In this document: positions 1-8,436 of the stretch, piece after piece
Numbering within the stretch: position 1 is the first letter of the stretch
Layout of the letters: every line of letters begins with the position of its first letter
DNA from: Erwinia sp. E_sp_B01_1
GTDB lineage: Bacteria; Pseudomonadota; Gammaproteobacteria; Enterobacterales; Enterobacteriaceae
Assembly: GCF_036865545.1 (NCBI RefSeq)
Contig: NZ_CP142208.1
Location: 2,294,001 to 2,358,000, forward strand
Reading direction: 5' to 3'
DNA length: 64,000 nt
Notes under the pieces: generated by a model
Databases searched by the model: none
What the model saw: the letters and a program-made list of their open reading frames with translations, nothing else
What the model was told of the DNA's origin: nothing
Made by a program: the position numbers and the translations under genes

Positions 1-372
1 ATCCCTGGCAATCTGGTTATCGATCACTACTTCCGGCTGCCGCAGCCTGACCCGATGGCACACCCGTGCTGGACGCTGGCGTGGGAGCTGATTGAAAAAG
101 GCAGATGCTGGGTAAAACTCTCTGCGCTTTATCATCAGTCACAACGAAATGATGTGTCTGATATGGCGCCTTTAATTACGCGCTTATTTCGTGAAGCCAC
201 TGAACGTGTTTTATGGGGAAGTGACTGGCCACATCCCAATTTGATAAGTGCCAATAAAAAAATGCCAGATGATGCATTGATATTATCGAAAATATACCAC
301 TGGGCGCATAACGATCAGGTTCGACGCAAGTTATTTGTGGCTAACCCGGCTGAACTTTACCGATTTAATTAA
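1..372 (+). CDS. Amidohydrolase family protein (3' part only)
   Basis: Only the C-terminal 123 residues are in the window; the frame is open from base 1, and the ATG at 55 is internal. The segment ends with the WGSDWPHPN motif seen in the COG3618 amidohydrolase group (2-pyrone-4,6-dicarboxylate hydrolase, galactarolactone isomerase, rhamnono-lactonase types). Members are TIM-barrel enzymes acting on lactones of sugar acids or aromatic-degradation intermediates. The gene ends 26 bases before a GudP/GarP-like carrier, so they are probably co-transcribed in an acid-catabolism operon. The substrate cannot be told from the fragment. Confidence 0.8.
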   Translation: MPGNLVIDHYFRLPQPDPMAHPCWTLAWELIEKGRCWVKLSALYHQSQRNDVSDMAPLITRLFREATERVLWGSDWPHPNLISANKKMPDDALILSKIYHWAHNDQVRRKLFVANPAELYRFN

Positions 373-398
373 TCGTACGCCAGAAAAGGCCGAATATT

Positions 399-1784
399 AT
401 GATTACTCTGAATTCTACAGTGAAAAAGAACCGACCGACGCATTATCGTTATATGATTTTGCTGATGGTGTTTCTCAGTATTGCAATAAATCATGGCGAC
501 AGAGCGACTTTCTCTATTGCCGGTACGGATATGGTGAAATCTGCTGGCTTGGATATTGTCGCGCTCGGTTATCTGATTTCAACCTTTACCTGGGCCTATG
601 TTCTGGGACAATATCCAGGCGGCTGGTTACTGGATCGCTACGGTTCCAAAAAAGTGCTGGTGACAGGCGTTTTCACCTGGTCTCTGTTTGTCTTCCTGGT
701 TGGTTTTAGCACCTCTTTCGACAACATCTGGGTGACACGCGTACTGATGTTCGGTTTCATCTTTATGATGGGGCTGATTGAGGCACCCACCTTACCGGCG
801 AACTCCCGGTTTCTTGCCGCCTGGTTCCCGGCCAAAGAGCGCGGTAAAGCCTCGGGATTCACTACCGCAGCGCAATATTTTGCTCTGGTGGTTTTCTTAC
901 CCTTGATGGGCTGGTTCTCTTATTCGTTTGGCTGGGAATCGGTGTTCTGGTTCATGGGCGTGACGGGCATTCTGGTTTCGTTGCTGATGACGCGGGTACT
1001 CACCGATACGCCAAAAGTTCATCCATTGGTCAATGATGCTGAACTTGAATATATCCAGGCCGGCGGTGGACTGACTAACATGAAGGCCAGTAAAAAAGGC
1101 GATAATGTTGGCAAAGGCTACACCCGCAAATTGCTGACTAACCGGTTAGCGCTGGGCGTTTATATGGGGCAATTCTTCTTTACCGTGCTGTCATACTTTT
1201 TCCTGACCTGGTTCCCGGTTTATCTGGTACATGACCGTGGCATGACCATCCTTAAAGCGGGCTTTATTGCTTCACTGCCTGCGCTCTGCGGCTGTGCCGG
1301 GGCGCTGCTGGGTGGCGTGTTATCCGATTACATGTTGGCACGGGGTTTCAGTCTGTCTGCAGCACGTAAAACCCCCATTGTTATCGGTATGCTGCTGGCC
1401 GTGAGCATGGTGATCTGTAATTACGTAGATTCGGCGTGGATTGTGGTCGGCATCATGTCGCTGGCTTTCTTCGGCAAAGGGTTTGGTGCAATGGGGTGGT
1501 GCGTGGTTTCCGATTTTTCCCCTAAAGAGGCTGTAGGCCTGAGCGGCGGCTTATTTAATATGATTGGAAACGTGTCCGGGATCTTCACGCCAATCATTAT
1601 TGCCTACATCATTAAAGATACCGGTTCATTCAATGGCGCATTGATTTTTGTCGGCGTCTGCGCTTTCCTCAATCTGTGCTGTTATCTGTTTGTGGCCGGA
1701 AAAATCCAACGCCTGAATTTTGAAACGCCAAAGCAGGGCCAGGATAACGAATTAACGGGAGAACCGCATGTCAGCCACCGATAA
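399..1784 (+). CDS. MFS transporter, anion:cation symporter type (glucarate/galactarate-carrier-like)
   Basis: A 461-residue inner-membrane protein with about 12 hydrophobic segments. The N-terminus carries the INHGDRATFSIAG stretch after the first helix, closely resembling the INYVDRATLSIAG region of GudP/GarP, and GGWLLDRYGSKK fits the MFS loop 2-3 motif. The family imports sugar acids and other organic anions with protons. The ATG at 399 gives the full first transmembrane helix. It overlaps the next gene by 17 bases, so the two are translationally coupled. Neighbouring amidohydrolase, aconitase and lactonase genes suggest an organic or sugar acid substrate; which one is inference. Confidence 0.88.
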   Translation: MITLNSTVKKNRPTHYRYMILLMVFLSIAINHGDRATFSIAGTDMVKSAGLDIVALGYLISTFTWAYVLGQYPGGWLLDRYGSKKVLVTGVFTWSLFVFLVGFSTSFDNIWVTRVLMFGFIFMMGLIEAPTLPANSRFLAAWFPAKERGKASGFTTAAQYFALVVFLPLMGWFSYSFGWESVFWFMGVTGILVSLLMTRVLTDTPKVHPLVNDAELEYIQAGGGLTNMKASKKGDNVGKGYTRKLLTNRLALGVYMGQFFFTVLSYFFLTWFPVYLVHDRGMTILKAGFIASLPALCGCAGALLGGVLSDYMLARGFSLSAARKTPIVIGMLLAVSMVICNYVDSAWIVVGIMSLAFFGKGFGAMGWCVVSDFSPKEAVGLSGGLFNMIGNVSGIFTPIIIAYIIKDTGSFNGALIFVGVCAFLNLCCYLFVAGKIQRLNFETPKQGQDNELTGEPHVSHR

Positions 1785-2454
1785 CGCCTTACCACTACGT
1801 TTTGCCATAAACCTCGGAAACGCCGTGTTAGCCAAAACACTGCCCAACGGACAACCCGCCGGGATTACAGTTGAGATTGCGCACAAAATCGCGGAAGAAC
1901 AGGGGAAAGTCGCGCACTTCGTCACTTATCCAACCGCGGGGAAGGTGGTGGACGATGCCGGTAACGATTGTTGGGACGTTGCCTTTCTGGCAATAGATCC
2001 CAGGCGTGAAGAAGTGCTGCGGTTCACTCACTCTTATATCACCATTGAAGGCACCGTTTTGGTCAGGCAGAACAGCCGTTGGCAAAGCGTGACCGGGATG
2101 GACAAACCGGGTGTCATTATTAATGTTGGTAAAGGCGCAGCCTACGATCTTTTCCTGACCCGGGAATTGAAGCAGGCTTCGCTCTGCCGGTTAGCTTCCT
2201 CACAGGCGGCTATTGATGCGTTTCTTAATGGAGAAGGGGATATGGCTGCCGGAATTCGTCAGCCTCTGGAACAGGCAGCCCGCAACAACGGCGGTTTTCG
2301 CGTGCTGCCGGATAATTTCGGTCAGATTTTTCAGGCAATTTGTGTACCCCGTAAGAATGAGCAGCTCTGTAATGAAATCAGCCACTGTTTGCATAAGTGG
2401 CAGGACAATGGCGTCATAAGCGAGATCATTGAGAGAAACCTTGCTGAGCCCTGA
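1768..2454 (+). CDS. Periplasmic-binding-protein-like (SBP_bac_3 fold) protein without signal peptide
   Basis: 228 residues resembling the solute-binding family 3 fold: an N-terminal LRFAINLGNAVLAKT strand/helix, WDVAFLAIDPRREEVLRFT in the hinge region, then INVGKGAAYDLFLT. The N-terminus (MSATDNALPLRF) is polar with no signal peptide or lipobox, and no ABC permease or ATPase genes adjoin. It overlaps the carrier upstream and lies 123 bases before the aconitase gene. It may be a cytoplasmic enzyme or ligand sensor that has recruited this fold, as cyclohexadienyl dehydratase did; this is inference. An upstream alternative start giving a signal peptide was not found. Confidence 0.75.
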   Translation: MSATDNALPLRFAINLGNAVLAKTLPNGQPAGITVEIAHKIAEEQGKVAHFVTYPTAGKVVDDAGNDCWDVAFLAIDPRREEVLRFTHSYITIEGTVLVRQNSRWQSVTGMDKPGVIINVGKGAAYDLFLTRELKQASLCRLASSQAAIDAFLNGEGDMAAGIRQPLEQAARNNGGFRVLPDNFGQIFQAICVPRKNEQLCNEISHCLHKWQDNGVISEIIERNLAEP

Positions 2455-2460
2455 ACCCGG

Positions 2461-2489
2461 TACAGCGTTCTCTTCTGGAGAACGCTGTA
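2461..2489 (+). terminator. Strong hairpin after the MFS/SBP-like pair
   Basis: TACAGCGTTCTC pairs perfectly with GAGAACGCTGTA across a 5-base loop, just after the stop at 2454. There is no clear U-tract behind it, so it may be a weak terminator or an mRNA 3'-end stabiliser. Confidence 0.55.
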
Positions 2490-2577
2490 TTAGCGTATGT
2501 TCAATTTTCATTCATTGCAGGGCATGAGACGTTATCCAGCGACAAACATAAATAGATTGCTGTGACGGAAGGTTTTT

Positions 2578-5226
2578 ATGACATCGCCCTCAACTCTGGA
2601 ACGCTCATCGCTGGTCATTAATGACCGCCTGTATCATTTTATTGATCTCACCAACATTGTGCCGCTTGAACAGCTACAGACATTACCCTACAGCATTCGC
2701 ATTCTGCTGGAGAACGTAGCGCGATGTTCGCCGCACAGGCTACCGGAATTTCTCGACTATCTGTCGGGCAGTTCATCTCCGGGTGAAGTTGAGTTTTACC
2801 CTGACCGGCTGATGTTTCACGACACCACATGCTTACCGGCGCTGGCTGATTTTGCCGCGATGCGCGATCTCACCGCCGAATCAGGCGGCAATCCTCGCGC
2901 CATCAATCCACACATTCCTGCTGTGCTGGCGATCGATCATTCGGTAATCGTTGAAAGTTATGCCACTGCTGACGCGCTGGAAGATAACCTTAAGTTTGAT
3001 TTCCGTCGCAACGCTGAACGCTACCGCTTTATCCGCTGGGCAGAAAAAAGTCTGGATAACTTTCGCGTTATTCCGCCAGGCACCGGCATTATTCATTTGA
3101 TGAACCTTGAGACCATTGCGGAAGTGGTGACGGTGGATGAACGTGAAACCATCCCGTTGCTGCATGCCGACTGCATGATTGCGACCGACAGCCATACGCC
3201 GATGATCAATGCACTTGGCGTATTAGGCTGGGGTGTGGGGGGGCTGGAAGGTCAGGCCGCCCTGGTCGGTGAGCCAGTAACGTTGCGGTTCCCGGAAGTG
3301 ACAGGCATTTCTGTGTCTGGTCAGCTGCCACCTGAAGTCAGCGACAGCGATCTGGCACTGCACATCACGCGCCTGCTGCGTGAAAGCGGCGTGGTCGGCA
3401 AATTTGTAGAATTCACCGGTCCCGCTCTTCATACCATGCCGCTTGAGTCGCGCGCCACCATTGCCAATATGGCTCCCGAATACGGTGCCACGGTGGTGTT
3501 CTTCCCGTTTGACCAGCGCAGCGCGGAGTACGTCAACATGACGGGCCGCAGTAAAGAGAAACAGGACATTATCCACGGCTATATGCACCATCAGCATTTA
3601 TGGCGTATGCCAGACGATCGGCAGCCGGAATTCACGCAGCTGATTGAGCTGGATTTGGGCAGTATCGAACCTTGTGTGGCAGGTCCGTATAATCCTCATC
3701 AGCAAATTCCGCTTAGCGACTCGGCTGAGAGTTTTATGGAAACCCTGAAACCTGCCGATCGTACTTTGCAATGGCATCACGAGGATTACGCGCAGCCTGT
3801 CCGGCAAGGTGCCGTTGCCATCGCGGCCATCACCAGTTGCACAACGACCGCCAATCCCTGGCTTGTGATCCAGGCAGCATTGTTTGCCCGTAATGCTGCA
3901 AAGTACGGACTGCAACCGAAACCCTGGGTAAAAACGTCCTTCTCACCCGGTTCCCGGGCAGTTACCGATTATTTGGGCGAATCTGGCCTGCTTAGCGAGT
4001 TGGAGAAGGTGGGCTTTGATGTGACAGGGTATGGATGTATGACCTGCATCGGGAGTTCCGGTGCATTACAACCCGCAATGGAAAGTCTGGTGAGTGACGG
4101 TCTTCAGGCGGCGTGTGTACTTTCCGGTAACCGTAACTTTCCACGCCGGGTTAATCCCAGCCTCGGCCATGGTTACCTCACCTCACCAGCACTGGTCATT
4201 GCCTGGGCCATCGCCGGCAGTATGCAGCATGATATGTTGCACGATCCGCTGGGTTACGATAAGGATAACCAGCCGGTTTTGATGCGAGAACTTATGCCGG
4301 CTCGTGAAGAAGTGGAGCACTGGGTCAAATCGGTGATGAAACGGGAACACTATATTCAGCGTCGCGATATCATCTGGCAGGGAACCCCTCACTGGCAGCA
4401 AATTGAAGCAACGGGTAGCGTCCATTATCCCTGGGAACCGACGTCGACCTATCTGCGCCGCCCAGGCTATCTGGAAAGCTTACCGCGCGATCCCGCTGAA
4501 CCGCTCCTGATAAATAATGCCCGACCTTTCCTCTGGTTTGGTGATGACGTTACCACCGATCATATTTCGCCTGCCGGGGCAATTTCCCCCTCCAGTCTCG
4601 CCGGCCAGTGGTTGCTGGAAAATCATGAAGATCCGCAGGATCTGAATCTGTATTCCACGCGGCGCAGTAACCATGAAGTGATGGTACGCGGTGCTTTCAC
4701 TAACAGAGCGCTGTCTAATCGTTTGTTACCGGCTGATAAGCGTGGCGGTGGCGGTTTTGCCTGGGACGCGACCCATCGCCATATTCTTCCGGCTTTTGAA
4801 GCCGCGCAGACATGGCAGGCAACAGACACACCACTGGTTGTGCTGGCCGGGGAGCGTTACGGTGCGGGTTCAAGTCGTGACTGGGCTGCCAAAGCTCAGG
4901 CTTTAATGGGGGTTAAAGTCGTGATTGCCAAAAGCTTCGAACGTATCCACCGCACCAATCTGATCGGTATGGGTATTCTTCCGCTACATTTTATGGCCGG
5001 TGAGTATGAGAAACTCCCTGAAATGGAGGGTACAGAGGTGCTGGATATTACTGGTCTGGAAGCGCTGGCACCGGGAGAGACCCCGCTGGTACTCTATATC
5101 CGTCGTGATAACGGGGAGGTTGCTGCACTGAATCTTAAGGCAGTGATTGATTCACAGCAGGAGCTGCGCTATCTGCGCTATGGCGGTATTTTGCCTTTCG
5201 TCATCCAGCAAACACTCACAAATTAA
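2578..5226 (+). CDS. acnA: Aconitate hydratase, AcnA/IRP family
   Basis: 882 residues, the usual length for AcnA-type aconitases (E. coli AcnA is 891). The three [4Fe-4S] ligand cysteines are visible at about residues 421 (SCTTTAN) and 487 and 490 (GCMTCIG). DSHTPMINALGVLGWGVGG and the C-terminal swivel domain with GERYGAGSSRDWAAK, containing the substrate-binding SSRDW motif, are present. It should interconvert citrate and isocitrate or a related tricarboxylate in the cytoplasm. Placement in a transporter/regulator island rather than alone suggests a specialised paralogue for an imported acid (inference). GGAAGG lies just before the ATG. A LysR gene follows after 10 bases. Confidence 0.88.
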   Translation: MTSPSTLERSSLVINDRLYHFIDLTNIVPLEQLQTLPYSIRILLENVARCSPHRLPEFLDYLSGSSSPGEVEFYPDRLMFHDTTCLPALADFAAMRDLTAESGGNPRAINPHIPAVLAIDHSVIVESYATADALEDNLKFDFRRNAERYRFIRWAEKSLDNFRVIPPGTGIIHLMNLETIAEVVTVDERETIPLLHADCMIATDSHTPMINALGVLGWGVGGLEGQAALVGEPVTLRFPEVTGISVSGQLPPEVSDSDLALHITRLLRESGVVGKFVEFTGPALHTMPLESRATIANMAPEYGATVVFFPFDQRSAEYVNMTGRSKEKQDIIHGYMHHQHLWRMPDDRQPEFTQLIELDLGSIEPCVAGPYNPHQQIPLSDSAESFMETLKPADRTLQWHHEDYAQPVRQGAVAIAAITSCTTTANPWLVIQAALFARNAAKYGLQPKPWVKTSFSPGSRAVTDYLGESGLLSELEKVGFDVTGYGCMTCIGSSGALQPAMESLVSDGLQAACVLSGNRNFPRRVNPSLGHGYLTSPALVIAWAIAGSMQHDMLHDPLGYDKDNQPVLMRELMPAREEVEHWVKSVMKREHYIQRRDIIWQGTPHWQQIEATGSVHYPWEPTSTYLRRPGYLESLPRDPAEPLLINNARPFLWFGDDVTTDHISPAGAISPSSLAGQWLLENHEDPQDLNLYSTRRSNHEVMVRGAFTNRALSNRLLPADKRGGGGFAWDATHRHILPAFEAAQTWQATDTPLVVLAGERYGAGSSRDWAAKAQALMGVKVVIAKSFERIHRTNLIGMGILPLHFMAGEYEKLPEMEGTEVLDITGLEALAPGETPLVLYIRRDNGEVAALNLKAVIDSQQELRYLRYGGILPFVIQQTLTN

Positions 5227-5236
5227 CAGGAAGTTC

Positions 5237-6152
5237 ATGCGCTACGATCTGGTCACACTCTCGCTGTTTGTCGCTGTAGCTGATGAGCAGAATCTCACCC
5301 GTGCCGCACGGCGTAAGCATCTGGCCGTCTCAGCCGTGAGTAAGCGCATTGCTGAGCTTGAGCAACAAATTGGCACGCCGCTGATGTTACGTTTGCCGCG
5401 GGGTATTGAGCTGACGCCTGCGGGTCACTCACTGCTGTTTCATGCCCGTCAGGTGTTCCGCAATCTCGGGCAGATGGAAGAGGAGCTGAGTGACTATGTG
5501 GCCGGCGTACGCGGCCACATCCGCATTTTCACTATCTCTGCAGCATTAATGCATTATCTGCCGCGTGCCGTCAGCCAGTTCCTTACCTACTATCCCCAGA
5601 CGGATATCGATATTGAAGAGCACACCGGTATTGGCGTGGTGCAGGGATTATTGCAGGGCGATGCGGATGTGGGTTTTTTCCAGCTGGACACCGGCTTCCG
5701 GAATTGAAGTCTGGCCGTGGCAGCATGACCAGCTGTCCGTGCTGGTCTGGAAGGGACATCCGTTAGCGGAACGCGCTACTTTGCACTTAGCGGATTGCAT
5801 CGGTGAGAAGATGATTGGCCCGCATCGTGAAAGCGCTGTAAGCCATATTCTCGATCGTGAAGCCAGAAAACTGGGAAAAACGCTGAATACTGGTTTACGG
5901 GTCAGTAGTTTTATCTCAATGGCGGAACTGGTTGCGCAGCGGTTGGGGATAGCCATCTTGCCTGTGAACGAGATCGGGCAGGGGGCGAATCATGAATCGG
6001 TACGCTGTATTCCGCTGGATGAGCCGTGGGCGAAACGTGAACTGTACGTCGGCGTGAAAAGTTATGCGTTCTCTTCTCCCTCTGTGAAAGCGTTTATAGC
6101 AAACGTCACACCCTCGAAGCTTACAACTTTTGCAGGAGGCGAACAGGCCTGA
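5237..6152 (+). pseudogene. LysR-family transcriptional regulator, frameshifted
   Basis: Starting at ATG 5237 (AGGAAG before it), the first frame encodes a typical LysR helix-turn-helix (NLTRAARRKHLAVSAVSKRI) and the first part of the effector domain, then stops at 5705-5707. The rest of the effector domain (EVWPWQHDQLSVLVWKGHPL to the end) continues in the next frame to 6152. Removing one base at about 5698-5703 (CGGAATTG to CGGATTG) would restore a full regulator of about 305 residues. It follows the aconitase gene by 10 bases and would be its expected regulator. It is either a real inactivating indel or a sequencing error. Confidence 0.85.
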
Positions 6153-6180
6153 GTCCGGTTTATCAACCCTGAACTCAGGC
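6147..6180. terminator. Inverted repeat between the convergent LysR and lactonase genes
   Basis: GCCTGAGT (6147-6154) pairs with ACTCAGGC (6173-6180) over an 18-base loop, spanning the LysR stop codon and the gap to the convergent lactonase gene. The long loop and lack of a U-tract make it a weak candidate. Confidence 0.3.
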
Positions 6181-6186
6181 GCGCCA

Positions 6187-7293
6187 TCAACCGGAAAACA
6201 CTATGCAGGTCGGGCTGCCGGTAAATACCTCTTTACCCGTGTCTTTTAATTTCCCGGTGTCCTGGTCAATACTGAAGATCCGAATGGAATCGGAGTCCTC
6301 ATTTGCGCTATAGAAACGCAGCCCATCAGAAGAAAGCGTGGTAAAGCGCGGGGTTTTACCGCCACAAAAAACCCACTCAACAAAGGTTAAACGACCATTT
6401 GCGGGATCGATGCTGAAAACCGCAATGCTATTGTGACCACGATTCGCGGCATATAAAAAGCGTCCTGAAGGATGCACTTCGATTTCGCTTGCATCGTTCC
6501 GCTCTTCATAGCCCACCGGCAGGCTGCTCAACACTTGCTTTAAGGCAATCTTGCCCGTTTCACGATCAAAGTCGTAAACGGTGATCGTGCTGGCCAGCTC
6601 GCTCAGACCATAAAGCCATTTGCCCTGAGGATGGAAGTCGACATGTCGCGGCCAGCTTCCCGCAGGCAACAGCACCTGATCAATGAGCAATGACTGGCCG
6701 TTACACCAGTGATAAACACGCACCATATCAATGCCATTGCCCGCCTGACGCCCCTGGACGGGCAGGGTGTAGTAATCACTTTCAGGCGCAAAAACAATCT
6801 CATGGGGGCGGGACAGGCTGGCCGCTACTCCAGCCTCATTCATATGACCTTCCACCATTGCCAGATGGCCGGGGGGCAGCAGCGAATCATCATCAGCAAA
6901 CGCCAATGCCGCCACGTTGCCCCCTTCATGATTGGCAATCAGCAGATGACGCTCATCAGGTGAGAGAGCGGCATGCACCGGGTTGTTACGCCGCAGTGGA
7001 TCGAGATCAGGATGGGGGTTTTGTGGGCCGGTAGCCTGTGAAGATAACAGGGTAAGCATGCCAGACAGAGCATCGCGCGCAAAGATGGCTACCTGGTTAC
7101 CATCGCCGTGCAACACATAAAGCCGGTTTCGTTTTTCATCCAGCGTGATCCAGGAAGGGTTCTCCTGAACGGATATCACGCGTTGAACAGAATGCCAGTT
7201 ACCCCCTTCATCAATGCGGAACACTTCGATCCCTTTTCCACGCGCGCCACGCCACTGGGATGTGCGGCAACCAACATAGGCAAACTGACTCAT
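6187..7293 (-). CDS. Lactonase family protein (seven-bladed beta-propeller, Pgl-like)
   Basis: 368 residues with the repeating beta-propeller pattern of the YbhE/6-phosphogluconolactonase family (PF10282): SWITLDEKRNRLYVLHG, HAALSPDERHLLIANHEGG, PRHVDFHPQGKWLYGLSEL, EIEVHPSGRFLYAANRGHNS and FTTLSSDGLRFYSANEDSDS. No signal peptide, so cytoplasmic. Members hydrolyse sugar lactones to the acids, or act on related cyclic esters. It is transcribed away from the SDR gene across a 318-base regulatory gap, and belongs by position to the acid-catabolism island. The substrate is unknown. The usual Pgl of central metabolism is expected elsewhere. Confidence 0.85.
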   Translation of the reverse strand: MSQFAYVGCRTSQWRGARGKGIEVFRIDEGGNWHSVQRVISVQENPSWITLDEKRNRLYVLHGDGNQVAIFARDALSGMLTLLSSQATGPQNPHPDLDPLRRNNPVHAALSPDERHLLIANHEGGNVAALAFADDDSLLPPGHLAMVEGHMNEAGVAASLSRPHEIVFAPESDYYTLPVQGRQAGNGIDMVRVYHWCNGQSLLIDQVLLPAGSWPRHVDFHPQGKWLYGLSELASTITVYDFDRETGKIALKQVLSSLPVGYEERNDASEIEVHPSGRFLYAANRGHNSIAVFSIDPANGRLTFVEWVFCGGKTPRFTTLSSDGLRFYSANEDSDSIRIFSIDQDTGKLKDTGKEVFTGSPTCIVFSG

Positions 7294-7316
7294 TTACAAT
7301 TCCATAAAGTGAAATA

Positions 7317-7340
7317 TGCATTTATTTAAACATAAGTGCA
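7317..7340. promoter_or_regulatory. Putative GntR operator, copy 1 (TGCATTT-N10-AAGTGCA)
   Basis: Seven-base arms separated by ten bases, one mismatch from the repeat at 7469-7492 and the one upstream of the GntR gene at 10750-10773. It sits 24 bases upstream of the lactonase start. See the entry at 10748. Confidence 0.55.
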
Positions 7341-7350
7341 TTAATGATCT

Positions 7351-7366
7351 TGTGACTGAAATCACG
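7351..7366. promoter_or_regulatory. Putative CRP-cAMP site
   Basis: TGTGACTGAAATCACG matches the CRP consensus TGTGA-N6-TCACA at nine of ten defined positions. It lies between the divergent lactonase and SDR genes, so it may give both catabolite control. Confidence 0.6.
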
Positions 7367-7466
7367 ATTTCCCTTTCACATCAAGTTTTATGCCCATTTA
7401 TAAAGGGTTTTGTGGCGGGTTTTGATTCGAATCATACAAGATTGAAAGTGCACTGAGATACCTGTC

Positions 7467-7493
7467 ATTGCATTTAGCTGTATTCAAATGCAG
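7467..7493. promoter_or_regulatory. Putative GntR operator, copy 2 (TGCATTT-N10-AAATGCA)
   Basis: A perfect seven-base inverted repeat with ten-base spacing (arms 7469-7475 and 7486-7492), 119 bases before the SDR start. It has the same arms and spacing as the site upstream of the GntR gene. Confidence 0.65.
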
Positions 7494-7611
7494 AAAATTG
7501 ACGATCGTGGTCACAAATTCAGCGGTCCGGGATTGCTAAAAAAAACCGCAGGCAGCTTACTGTTAACAAGTCGTGAAAAACTGTTACATAAATGCATCTG
7601 GGAGAAGGGTT

Positions 7612-8355
7612 ATGACCCAACGTATCGCGTATGTTACTTCCGGGATGGGAAGCCTCGGAACCGCTATTTGCCGTCGGCTGGCGAAGGATGGTTTTAAAGT
7701 TATTGCAGGATGCGGCCCCAATTCTCAACGTAAAAACGCCTGGCTTGATGACAATAAAAAGATGGGGTTTGATTTTATAGCATCAGAAGGCAACGTGGCT
7801 GACTGGGAATCGACGGTCAAAGCTTTTAACAAAATAAAGGCTGAAATTGGGGAAATCGATGTACTGATTAATAATGCCGGTACGGCACGAAATGTTTTAT
7901 TTCGTGACATGCAGCCACAGGAGTGGCAAGCCGTGATTAACACCAATATGAACTCATTATTCAATGTCACAAAACAGGTTGTTGATGGCATGATGTCGCG
8001 AGGGTGGGGGCGTATTATCAATATTTCTTCGGTGAATGCGCAAATTGGTCAAACGGGTCAGGTTAACTACTCAACAGCAAAATCTGCGGTACGGGGTTTC
8101 ACTCGCGCGCTGGCCCGTGAGGTTTCAGCTCGTGGCGTGACGGTGAATACAGTCTCCCCCGGTTATCTGGCCACCTCAAAACTGAAGACGGTCACGCCGG
8201 TTCAGGTCATTGATAAAATTGTTCAGGAAATCCCGGTTCGTCGACTGGGCTCTCCTCAGGAAATTGCCTCTATCTGCTCATGGCTGGCATCTGACGAATC
8301 AGGATTTGCGACAGGCGCTGATTTTTCTGTTAATGGCGGCCTGCATATGGGCTGA
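7612..8355 (+). CDS. SDR-family oxidoreductase (acetoacetyl-CoA reductase PhaB-like)
   Basis: 247 residues from ATG 7612, preceded by GGAGAAGG. It shows a Rossmann TSGMGSLGTAICRRL cofactor loop, LINNAGTARNV, a catalytic Ser in ISSVNAQIGQTGQ, YSTAKSA, and PGYLATSKLKTV near the substrate loop. This arrangement, and the missing aspartate after strand 2 (AGCGPNSQRK), resembles NADPH-dependent 3-oxoacyl/acetoacetyl-CoA reductases of the PhaB group. It lies upstream of the CitMHS carrier in the same direction, 81 bases apart, and shares the regulated divergent promoter with the lactonase. There is no PHA synthase nearby, so the role is probably reduction or oxidation of a catabolic hydroxy/keto acid (inference). 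Confidence 0.85.
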   Translation: MTQRIAYVTSGMGSLGTAICRRLAKDGFKVIAGCGPNSQRKNAWLDDNKKMGFDFIASEGNVADWESTVKAFNKIKAEIGEIDVLINNAGTARNVLFRDMQPQEWQAVINTNMNSLFNVTKQVVDGMMSRGWGRIINISSVNAQIGQTGQVNYSTAKSAVRGFTRALAREVSARGVTVNTVSPGYLATSKLKTVTPVQVIDKIVQEIPVRRLGSPQEIASICSWLASDESGFATGADFSVNGGLHMG

Positions 8356-8402
8356 TTAATTAAAATAAACCTGCTTAAAAAAATTCCTTTAATTAATTAT
8401 TA

Positions 8403-8424
8403 CGCATATTAGCAATAATATGCG
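8403..8424 (+). promoter_or_regulatory. Perfect palindrome abutting the CitMHS ribosome-binding site
   Basis: CGCATATTA, loop GCAA, TAATATGCG: a nine-base perfect stem closed by a GNRA-type tetraloop, ending two bases before the TTGGAGG ribosome-binding region (about 8426-8432) of the downstream carrier gene. It could be an mRNA hairpin affecting translation or stability, or a protein operator. Confidence 0.55.
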
Positions 8425-8436
8425 TTGGAGGCTCTT

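Noticed and set aside
5690..5710. Programmed +1 frameshifting in the LysR gene
   Set aside because: There is no slippery run or RF2-like context at the AAT-TGA, and LysR genes are not known to use recoding; a plain indel is simpler.
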